Assembly (NCBI GenBank): GCA_016784945.1
Contig: JADHTP010000082.1
Location: 1 to 11,332 of the forward strand
Length of the DNA stretch: 11,332 nucleotides
From: Deltaproteobacteria bacterium
Lineage (GTDB): Bacteria > Myxococcota_A > UBA9042 > DTJE01
Direction of reading: 5' to 3'
The position numbers were made by a program, and so were the translations under genes. The first letter of the stretch is position 1; each line of letters begins with the position of its first letter. This document shows positions 1 through 5,930 of the stretch, piece after piece. Under the pieces are notes generated by a model, which had not been told where the DNA came from, ran no database searches, and saw only the letters and a list, made by a program, of their open reading frames with translations.

Positions 1-2858
1 TTGTCGGACCCGCACTCCTTGTCCTCGCACTGGGGCAGGCAGGACGGCAGGCACTGGCCGCCGGCGCTGCAGATGTAGCCGTCGGGACAGCCCCCGCAGG
101 AGCCGCCGCAGCCATCGGGACCGCAGTGCTTGGCGATGCAGTTGGGCAGGCATTCCTGCTGGCACTCGCCCATGGCGCAGTACCAGCCGATATTGCAGGT
201 GCCGCACTCGCCGCCACAGCCGTCACCGCCACATTCCTTGCCCTTGCACTGGGGCGCGCAGTACTCGTAGCACTTGCCGGCCTTGCAGATGAAGCCGGGC
301 TTGCACGGGCCGCAATCGCCACCGCACCCGTCGTCGCCGCACTGCTTGCCGGCGCACTGGGGCACGCAGACGTCCGTGCAGATTCCGCCGTTGCACTCGG
401 ACCCCGCCGGACAACTGCCGCAGGAACCGCCGCACCCGTCATCGCCGCACTGCTTGCCGAAGCACTGGGGCGTGCAGATCTTTTCGCAGGCGCCGTTGGA
501 ACAGACGTAGCCCAGGGGGCATGACCCGCAGGAGCCGCCGCAGCCATCGTTGCCGCACTGCTTGTCCAGGCAGTTGGGGATGCAGGTGCACTGGCCCCAG
601 ATGGAGCAGACCTCGTCGTCGGCGCACTGGCCGCAGGAGCCGCCGCACCCGTTGGGGCCGCACTCCTTGTTGCCACAGACCGGGACACAGGGGCACAGGC
701 CTGCGGGCGAACACTGGCCGCCACCGGGACAACTGCCGCAAGTGCCGCCGCAGCCGTCGGGACCACAGTCCTTGCCCGTGCAGTTGGGCGTGCAGTTCAG
801 GCAGGCATAGTAGGCTTCCTTGCACTCGTTGAGATAGGCGTCCGAGTAGCACAAGTCAGAACCGTCCGGCCCACAGACGTCCAGCAGGCACTGCCACAGC
901 GCATTGTACTGCTGTTTCGCCTCGGGCGCGGCCTCCATCCAGCACTGGTTGTAGCACTCCTCGCTGTAGCCACAGGTGCTGTAGCAGTCCAACATATCCA
1001 GACAGGAATTGAACGGCAGGCACGTCCCGAAATCACAGTATTCCACCGAAGAGCACACACCGCAGTCGCCACCGCATCCGTCGGCGCCGCAGTTCTTGCC
1101 CTGACACTGGGGCACGCACAGGGGCTGGCACATTCCGGCCATGTTGCAGAAGAAGCCCTCGGCGCAGACGCCGCAGAAGCCGTCGCAACCGTCGGGGCCG
1201 CACTGTTTACCGAAGCAGTCGGGCAGACAGATCCCGATACACTGGCCGTTATCACACTCCGATCCGTCGGGGCAGACACCGCAGGTGCCGCCGCAACCGT
1301 CACCCCCGCACTCCTTCCCTTCGCACTTCGGGCAGCACACGTCCAGGCAGGACCCGCCGAGGCACAGGGACGGGTCATCGGGATCGCCGGTGCAGGGATT
1401 GGCGCAGGTGCCGCAGGAACCGCCGCAACCGTCCGAGCCGCAGACCTTGCCAGCGCAGTTGGGGATGCACTGGCACTTCCCGTCGGTGCAGGTGGACCCC
1501 GGCGCACAGGAACCACACACGCCCCCGCACCAGTCGGAACCACACTCCTTGCCGAAGCACTGGGGCACGCACACGTCCTTGCACTTGAAGTCTTCGCAGT
1601 AGGACCCGTCGGGACAGACGCCGCAGATGCCGCCGCAGCCGTCGGGGCCACACTTCTTCCCAGCGCAGTCCTTCTTGCACTCGATGCACTCGTTGTAGAT
1701 GTCCAGGCACACGGTCATCGCGGCCTTTTCGAAACAGGCCATGTCGAAGCCGCCGCCGGGGTCGGTCTTGCAGGTCTCCGACACGCAGTCGAAGAGCTTC
1801 AGGAACTGGTCCGCTTCTCCCTTGGCCATCTGTTTCATGCAATTGTCCCAGCAGGCATCGAAAGGCATGCTGCACATGAACATGCAGTCGATGCCCTGGG
1901 CGCAGGAGATCAGCGAAAGGCACTGGCCCTTTGAACAGGTCTGGTCGTCGGCGCAGGTGCCGCACACGCCGCCGCATTCGTTGTCGCCGCATTCCTTGCC
2001 GGCGCACTGGGGCACGCATTCGCCCACGCACTGGAAGTCCTCGCAGAAGGTCCCGGCTGGACAGGTCCCGCAGTTTCCGCCGCACCCGTTGGCGCCGCAC
2101 TCCTTGCCATCACAGTCCGATGTGCAGTCTTCCACGCATTCGCCGTCCACACAGGCCCAGCCCGTGGGACAGGTCTGCAGCAGGTCCCACCCGCCGCCGT
2201 TGTCCCGGCAGACCACCACGGCGTTGCCCACGCAGTCCTTGTACTCGGGTTCGCACAGCTTGGGCTGGCAGGTATGGGTGGCGATGTCACAGTAGGAGTC
2301 ATCGGCGCAATCCCCGTCGGACAGGCACTCCAGGCAAGTGTTGGAGTCCACGTCGCAGACCGTGCCGGGCGGGCATTCGCCCCCCTCGTTGCAGGACTTG
2401 GGGATCTCGACGCAGGTCTTGTCCTTGCACTCGAAGCCCTCGGGACAGTCATCGTCCACCAGGCAATCCACGCAGGTCACGGTCTCGGGGTCGCAGACCA
2501 GCGGGTCGGGACAGGTCATGTCCGCGCAGGGGATCATCTCGCGACATGCCCACTCTACGCACTGGAAGCCCACCGGGCAGTCCTCCTCGGTCAGGCACTG
2601 AACGCAGACGTTGAACTCGGGGTGACAGACCATCCCCTCGGGGCAGTCCTCATTGCCCATGCAGGGCTGAGGGCCGGTCTCGCCGGGGGTGTCCATCGGG
2701 AGATCGCCCGGGATCTCCACGTCGGCCCCGATGTCGGTCCCCAGGTCGATCAGGTCGAGTGGCGGCGAGGAGCCTGGGCAACCGGAATACAGCGCCGTCA
2801 GCAGGATCAGGGTGGCTCCGACGCAGAATCGTGACAGGTTCTCCGACAGACGAGACAT
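1..2858 (-). CDS. Giant Cys-rich repeat lipoprotein, 3' end beyond window
   Basis: The minus frame from ATG at 2858-2856 stays open for 952 codons to the left edge, so the C-terminus is missing. The start has an AGGAGG site five bases upstream. Residues 1-26 form a signal peptide ending Y-S-G before Cys27, a lipobox-like site with an unusual Tyr at -3. An acidic, Pro-rich linker follows to about residue 64. Residues 66-202 hold about six short Cys modules of the D-C-P-x-G-x-x-C type. Residues 202-245 form a C...C-V-G...C...G-W...C module. From about 245 onward come 36-residue modules with eight Cys each and the core G-K-x-C-G-x-D-G-C-G-G-x-C-G. Two related helical Cys domains interrupt them (317-394 and 617-689). 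Even Cys counts suggest many disulfides, so I infer an anchored, surface-exposed, rod-like protein. No catalytic motif is visible and the function is unknown. Reading phase was checked at several points along the frame. Confidence 0.88.
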   Translation of the reverse strand, partial: MSRLSENLSRFCVGATLILLTALYSGCPGSSPPLDLIDLGTDIGADVEIPGDLPMDTPGETGPQPCMGNEDCPEGMVCHPEFNVCVQCLTEEDCPVGFQCVEWACREMIPCADMTCPDPLVCDPETVTCVDCLVDDDCPEGFECKDKTCVEIPKSCNEGGECPPGTVCDVDSNTCLECLSDGDCADDSYCDIATHTCQPKLCEPEYKDCVGNAVVVCRDNGGGWDLLQTCPTGWACVDGECVEDCTSDCDGKECGANGCGGNCGTCPAGTFCEDFQCVGECVPQCAGKECGDNECGGVCGTCADDQTCSKGQCLSLISCAQGIDCMFMCSMPFDACWDNCMKQMAKGEADQFLKLFDCVSETCKTDPGGGFDMACFEKAAMTVCLDIYNECIECKKDCAGKKCGPDGCGGICGVCPDGSYCEDFKCKDVCVPQCFGKECGSDWCGGVCGSCAPGSTCTDGKCQCIPNCAGKVCGSDGCGGSCGTCANPCTGDPDDPSLCLGGSCLDVCCPKCEGKECGGDGCGGTCGVCPDGSECDNGQCIGICLPDCFGKQCGPDGCDGFCGVCAEGFFCNMAGMCQPLCVPQCQGKNCGADGCGGDCGVCSSVEYCDFGTCLPFNSCLDMLDCYSTCGYSEECYNQCWMEAAPEAKQQYNALWQCLLDVCGPDGSDLCYSDAYLNECKEAYYACLNCTPNCTGKDCGPDGCGGTCGSCPGGGQCSPAGLCPCVPVCGNKECGPNGCGGSCGQCADDEVCSIWGQCTCIPNCLDKQCGNDGCGGSCGSCPLGYVCSNGACEKICTPQCFGKQCGDDGCGGSCGSCPAGSECNGGICTDVCVPQCAGKQCGDDGCGGDCGPCKPGFICKAGKCYEYCAPQCKGKECGGDGCGGECGTCNIGWYCAMGECQQECLPNCIAKHCGPDGCGGSCGGCPDGYICSAGGQCLPSCLPQCEDKECGSD
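792..1010 (-). other. Inserted helical Cys-rich domain, copy 2 (residues 617-689)
   Basis: This 73-residue stretch separates the second and third module blocks. It begins N-S-C-L-D and ends A-C-L-N-C. It aligns with copy 1: S-C then D-C-x3-C near the start, C-[WY]-[DN]-[NQ]-C next, a central [FW]-[DQ]-C-[VL] then C, and a closing [YA]-Y/N-x-C-x2-C. The shared Cys spacing implies a conserved disulfide fold. It is about five residues shorter than copy 1, mainly because a Gly-rich turn is reduced. Confidence 0.75.
1677..1910 (-). other. Inserted helical Cys-rich domain, copy 1 (residues 317-394)
   Basis: This 78-residue stretch lies between the first and second blocks of 36-residue modules. It lacks the G-K-x-C-G core and contains Met, Phe, Lys and Glu in a helix-friendly pattern with regularly placed Cys. 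It begins I-S-C and ends N-E-C-I-E-C, leading straight into the next module. It aligns with residues 617-689 of the same protein, matching nearly every Cys. I do not recognise the family. Confidence 0.75.
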
Positions 2859-2863
2859 GGGGT

Positions 2864-2869
2864 CCTCCT
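2864..2869 (-). promoter_or_regulatory. Ribosome binding site of the Cys-rich lipoprotein
   Basis: The minus strand reads AAGGAGG followed by ACCCC and ATG. This perfect Shine-Dalgarno core at five-base spacing decides the start at 2858. Confidence 0.8.
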
Positions 2870-2894
2870 TGCTGCACTACGTTCAGGGATCAGT

Positions 2895-2900
2895 ATTGTA
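2895..2900 (-). promoter_or_regulatory. Candidate -10 element for the Cys-rich lipoprotein
   Basis: The minus strand reads TACAAT, five of six to the sigma-70 consensus, about 37 bases upstream of the start codon. The matching -35 is poor (GAAACA-like at 16-bp spacing), so an activator may be needed or the site may be fortuitous. Confidence 0.35.
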
Positions 2901-2934
2901 ACAGTTTTCACCTGGCTGTTTCCACTGGGCTTTC

Positions 2935-2963
2935 TTGCCAATACGAAAGCCGGAGACTAGCAT
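2935..2963 (+). promoter_or_regulatory. Candidate sigma-70-type promoter of the barrel gene
   Basis: TTGCCA at 2935-2940 (five of six to TTGACA) is followed after exactly 17 bp by TAGCAT at 2958-2963 (four of six). Transcription would start near 2970, giving a leader of about 20 bases that includes the AGGAG site at 2977. It faces away from the lipoprotein's candidate promoter in the same 130-bp gap. Confidence 0.4.
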
Positions 2964-2988
2964 CGCGGGAGGGTACAGGAGTTCCATC

Positions 2989-3699
2989 GTGGCACGTTGG
3001 CGTCACATCCTGGCGGGGTTGTCTCTGGTGGCCGCCACCACCGGGGTAGCCAGGCCGTCTCACGCCGAATTCGGGGACATCCGGCGGGTCCTGGACGGCA
3101 CCGCCTACACCCTGGAGGAAGGGGACTTCACCGTGGGCATCCTGGGCCCCATCCGGTACGGCATCGTCGACAAACTCATGATCGTGACCCACCCCGTGCT
3201 CCACCTGCTGCTCACTCCCAACGGTCTCCTCAAGTGGAAGGCCTACGACGGGGACGTGGCCCTGTCCTTCAATCTCGGTTACATACAGACGTTCCTGGAC
3301 AGCAAGGAGTTCCCCGGGACCCTGTCCTTTTTTCCGCTGGTCTCCTTTCCCATCACCTCGCGGGTCGCGATTTCGGTGCAGTCCGGATACCTCATGGACT
3401 TCGCGCCCATCACCCACGGCATTCTCTTCGGCAGCGGCCTGTCGGTTCTTGTCACTGATTCGGACCTGCTGTCGCTGGAGGTCCAGGGCGAGTACTACTG
3501 GGATAGCGAAGGCCTGACCACCCCCACCATCATCCTGGCCTACACCCATGCCTTCTACCGGATGCGGATCAAGGTGGGAATGGCGGTGGGGCGCTTCCCC
3601 ATCCAGGTGGGCACCACCACCCGGATCAGCGGCGACGTGGTCCCCGACTACACCGATCTGCCCGTGTACCCCGTGATCGACCTTTGGTGGCGGTTGTAG
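2989..3699 (+). CDS. Predicted outer-membrane beta-barrel protein
   Basis: I chose GTG at 2989 because AGGAG at 2977-2981 lies seven bases upstream and the product then begins with a clean signal peptide: an Arg-rich start, a hydrophobic core and S-H-A before Glu27. A TTG at 2935 is in frame but would put charged residues ahead of the signal and overlaps the candidate -35. The mature protein of about 210 residues alternates polar and hydrophobic residues throughout, with turns rich in Gly, Asp and Pro, as in small barrels. The segments G-T-A-Y-T-L-x2-G-D-F-x-V-G and G-P-I-R-Y-G-I-x-D-K resemble a deltaproteobacterial family of uncharacterised barrels, a recollection I could not check by search. 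The end, D-L-W-W-R-L, is aromatic but lacks the usual terminal Phe. The stop codon lies in the adjacent palindromic repeat. Function is unknown; transport, adhesion or assembly are all open. Confidence 0.75.
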   Translation: MARWRHILAGLSLVAATTGVARPSHAEFGDIRRVLDGTAYTLEEGDFTVGILGPIRYGIVDKLMIVTHPVLHLLLTPNGLLKWKAYDGDVALSFNLGYIQTFLDSKEFPGTLSFFPLVSFPITSRVAISVQSGYLMDFAPITHGILFGSGLSVLVTDSDLLSLEVQGEYYWDSEGLTTPTIILAYTHAFYRMRIKVGMAVGRFPIQVGTTTRISGDVVPDYTDLPVYPVIDLWWRL

Positions 3700-3759
3700 G
3701 GGCGATTCTCCCGAGTCGCCCATCGGTACGTGGGACGGTCAGGAGACCGTCCCCTACAA
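3694..3759. repeat. Two-arm palindromic repeat element (BIME/MITE-like)
   Basis: The 66-bp unit is bounded by perfect 9-bp inverted ends, TTGTAGGGG at 3694-3702 and CCCCTACAA at 3751-3759. Each 28-bp arm forms a 9-bp stem with a 4-nt loop: 3700-3708 with 3713-3721 (one G-T pair) and 3732-3740 with 3745-3753. A 10-bp spacer separates the arms. Reversing the right arm and aligning it to the left arm shows the same ends and loop region, while four stem positions differ on both sides and pairing is kept. It lies between convergent genes and overlaps the upstream gene's stop codon. It could also act as a bidirectional transcription stop, although no T-run follows. Confidence 0.75.
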
Positions 3760-3800
3760 GGTCAATCAACCAACTATCGACTATGGGCTATTGGCGGCTT

Positions 3801-4895
3801 CTAGAGGCTCTGGGCGGGGGCGGCCTGCACCGTGGACGGGTCCACGGAGGTGGGGGGTGACGAGGGTCCCAGGGAAGGCGGAGGTTGGGCGGCCATGCCG
3901 GCCTCCTTTCGCGCCTGGTTCATCATGCCGCGGACCCGGTCCATTTCGGGCGTAGTGGTGGGGGACGGCTCTTCCTGGATCCCGGCCTCCACCCGGCCGG
4001 ATTCGCGGGCCGTGCGGGAGGCCGGTCCGGAGCCGTACCACGCCGATCGTCCGTGCTGCTTGAGCAAGGTGTTGTACAACTCGCGCAGCTCGGGGCCCCC
4101 GTCGGCGCTCACCCGGTTGTGCAGTTCCGCGAAACGGGCCTGCTGGGCCGCGGGGAGCGTGCCGTAATTCTGGGCCGCGCGTTGCATTTCCTCCACCAGG
4201 ATGTGGACCCGGCTCAGGTTGTCCGCCTTTTCCCGCGGTGTCAGTTCCTTCTTTTCTTCGCGCGCGGCCACGGGCTGTTTGTCGTCGCCTGCTTCCGCCG
4301 GCTCTTCCCCGGCTTCTTCCTTGTCGGCACCGGTGGCGCCCGCCATGCCCGGCCCCAAGGGCGTGGTCCCGGGGCCGGTGGGTTGCGTCCCGGCACTCGC
4401 CTCTTCCTCGGCGGCCAGGGACGCCGGACTGGTGGCGGTCGGCGGACTCGCGTAACGGGCGGCCTCGGCGATCTGTGCCTCCACCGCCTCCCTGCAGCCA
4501 ACGGGTCCCGACTCCAAGGGAACCCGCATGGCCACGGCCTCGATGGACCCGCAGACGCCCGGCCGGATACCCAGGACATTGCACCGGGCGTTCACGTAGG
4601 CCTGGCACTCGGCGTTGATCTGGTTTGAATAGGGGAGACCGCCTGGCGCCCGACCCGGCTGGACGGCGGGGGCGGTCCGTTCGGGCACCAGATTGACCGC
4701 ACTGGCGGCCTCGAAATCGGCCTGGTCACGGGACCTTTTCACGTGATCCAGCCAGAACGGGAACACGAAGGCCAACGCGAGGAAGACACCGGCCGCGACC
4801 AGTGAGGCCTTGTAGTATTTTGCGCGCTTGGGATCCCTGGGCCTGAACCGGGCATCGCCGCGACGCGGCGGGCCTGTACGCTTTCGTGGAGGCAC
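3801..4895 (-). CDS. Hypothetical single-pass membrane protein with Cys-bearing domain
   Basis: The start is GTG at 4895-4893, with CGGAGG five bases upstream. The 364-residue product opens with a strongly basic stretch rich in Arg, Lys and Pro (1-29), then one transmembrane helix at about 30-49. The basic end predicts a cytoplasmic N-terminus and a periplasmic body. Residues 90-135 carry four Cys (97, 105, 115, 134) that could form two disulfides. Residues 140-215 are a low-complexity Ala/Glu/Pro/Gly/Thr linker. Residues 215-300 look helical and charged, and the last 45 or so are Pro/Ser/Thr-rich. I do not recognise the family. The layout suggests an envelope anchor or scaffold, which is inference. 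It diverges from the glycosyltransferase gene across 47 bp and converges on the barrel gene. Confidence 0.7.
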   Translation of the reverse strand: MPPRKRTGPPRRGDARFRPRDPKRAKYYKASLVAAGVFLALAFVFPFWLDHVKRSRDQADFEAASAVNLVPERTAPAVQPGRAPGGLPYSNQINAECQAYVNARCNVLGIRPGVCGSIEAVAMRVPLESGPVGCREAVEAQIAEAARYASPPTATSPASLAAEEEASAGTQPTGPGTTPLGPGMAGATGADKEEAGEEPAEAGDDKQPVAAREEKKELTPREKADNLSRVHILVEEMQRAAQNYGTLPAAQQARFAELHNRVSADGGPELRELYNTLLKQHGRSAWYGSGPASRTARESGRVEAGIQEEPSPTTTPEMDRVRGMMNQARKEAGMAAQPPPSLGPSSPPTSVDPSTVQAAPAQSL

Positions 4896-4928
4896 CGGTC
4901 CCTCCGGCTAACGTAAGTCGAACCATGG

Positions 4929-4934
4929 TATCAT
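4929..4934 (+). promoter_or_regulatory. Possible -10 element of the glycosyltransferase operon
   Basis: TATCAT (five of six to TATAAT) ends eight bases before the ATG at 4943. No good -35 is seen near 4906-4911. If real, the transcript would start at or next to the ATG and be leaderless, which fits the missing Shine-Dalgarno site. Confidence 0.25.
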
Positions 4935-4942
4935 GATCGGCC

Positions 4943-5917
4943 ATGGAGGGGCACGCTCTGGACATATCGATCGTCCTGCCCGTATTCAACGAGGCGGACA
5001 ATCTCCGCGACATGTACGACGAGATCGTCAATGTCCTGGAGGCCCTGGGCCGTCCGTTCGAAATCATCGCCTGCGACGACGGCAGCACCGACGGATCCCG
5101 GGACATCCTGAGGGAACTGGCCGCCGAGGATCAGAGGGTCAAGGTGGTGGCCTTCGCCCGCAACTTTGGCCAGACCGCCGCCCTGGACGCAGGCTTCCGC
5201 ACCGCCTCCGGCAGCATCATCGTGCCCATGGACGCGGACCTCCAGAACGACCCCGCCGACATCCCCAGGCTCCTGGAACGTCTGGAAGAGGGCGTGGACG
5301 TGGTCTCCGGCTGGCGGCATAAACGACGGGACGCCTTCTGGACCAAGACCTTGCCGTCGAGGGTTGCGAACCGACTGGTTTCCCTGGTCACCGGCGTCAG
5401 GCTCCACGACTACGGGTGTACCCTCAAGGCCTACCGCGCGGACATCCTGAAGGACTTCCGGTTGTACGGCGAAATGCACCGCCTGATTCCCGCCTACGTG
5501 AAGTGGGCCGGGGGTTCCGTCAGCGAGGAACCGGTGAACCATCGGCCCCGGCGGGCTGGACGATCGAAATACACCCTCACCAAGTCCGTCCGGCTCATCC
5601 TGGACCTCCTCACGGTCCGGTTCCTGCTCATCTATTCCACCAAACCCCTGTATTTCATCGGCAAGTACGGTCTGCTGGCCTGTGCCTTCGGGACCCTGAC
5701 CCTGCTCTGGTCCACCTTCAAGCGGCTGTGGTGGGGGCTGCCCCTGTTCACGGACCCCTTCTTCCTGGCCTCCATCTTCCTGTTCCTGGCCGGGTTCCAG
5801 TTCCTGTTCTTCGGTCTGCTGGCCGAGATGAACATGCGCACCTACTTCGAAGGTCAGAGCAAACCGCCCTACCTGGTGAAATTCAGACTGAACCTGCCCG
5901 ACGACAAAGAACCATGA
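4943..5917 (+). CDS. GT2 polyprenyl-phosphate glycosyltransferase (GtrB/DPM-like)
   Basis: This 324-residue protein has the GT-A fold signature of family GT2: the L-P-V-F-N-E opening at 12-17, D-D-G-S-T-D-G-S at 45-52, and the metal-binding D-A-D at 97-99 in D-A-D-L-Q-N-D-P. It also has D-Y-G-C-T-L-K-A-Y-R at 156-165 and R-R-A-G-R-S-K-Y at 203-210, both typical of GtrB, ArnC and dolichyl-phosphate-mannose-synthase-like enzymes. Two C-terminal membrane helices follow at about 236-256 and 273-294. Family members move a sugar from a nucleotide donor to polyprenyl phosphate at the cytoplasmic face of the inner membrane; the sugar is not readable here. No clear Shine-Dalgarno precedes ATG 4943, while GGAGGGG lies just inside the frame, so a slightly later start cannot be excluded. 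The amidotransferase begins 13 bp downstream, indicating an operon. Confidence 0.9.
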   Translation: MEGHALDISIVLPVFNEADNLRDMYDEIVNVLEALGRPFEIIACDDGSTDGSRDILRELAAEDQRVKVVAFARNFGQTAALDAGFRTASGSIIVPMDADLQNDPADIPRLLERLEEGVDVVSGWRHKRRDAFWTKTLPSRVANRLVSLVTGVRLHDYGCTLKAYRADILKDFRLYGEMHRLIPAYVKWAGGSVSEEPVNHRPRRAGRSKYTLTKSVRLILDLLTVRFLLIYSTKPLYFIGKYGLLACAFGTLTLLWSTFKRLWWGLPLFTDPFFLASIFLFLAGFQFLFFGLLAEMNMRTYFEGQSKPPYLVKFRLNLPDDKEP

Positions 5918-5930
5918 GCGGGGACTGACC

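Larger units (their letters stand above)
1..2110 (-). repeat. 108-bp coding tandem repeats (36-aa Cys modules), three blocks
   Basis: The segment encoding G-C-G-G recurs with its plus-strand left edge at 102, 210, 318, 426, 534, 639 and 744 (block 3), at 1068, 1179, 1287, 1419, 1521 and 1629 (block 2), and at 1968 and 2076 (block 1). Most steps are exactly 108 bp, with 102, 105, 111 and 132 bp exceptions that keep the reading frame. A sixteenth module starts at the left edge and is cut after K-E-C-G-S-D. A typical unit has eight Cys: C-x3-C-x4-C-x4-C-x3-C-x2-C-x5-C-x3-C. The module at 1179 reads D-G-C-D-G and the one at 1968 reads D-N-E-C-G-G, so the copies have diverged and this is an old array. 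Confidence 0.9.

Noticed and set aside
1..2110. CRISPR array, suggested by regularly spaced repeats.
   Set aside because: The period is 108 bp with similarity across the whole unit, there are no unique spacers, and the sequence is translated as Cys modules in one frame.
126..2614. Several long open frames opposite or out of phase with the Cys-rich lipoprotein, including a 284-residue one at 797-1651.
   Set aside because: They arise from the GC-rich 108-bp repeats read in other frames. They are Ala-, Arg- or Pro-dominated, lack RBS and have no protein-like pattern, while the 2858 frame is continuous with a signal peptide and conserved Cys spacing.
2935..2988. TTG at 2935 as the barrel protein's start.
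   Set aside because: It has no RBS and places 18 polar residues before the signal peptide. GTG 2989 has AGGAG at ideal spacing, and the TTG is better explained as a -35 hexamer.
3694..3759. Simple rho-independent terminator.
   Set aside because: Neither hairpin is followed by a T-run on either strand. The matched arm lengths and inverted ends fit a repeat element better, though it may still stop transcription.
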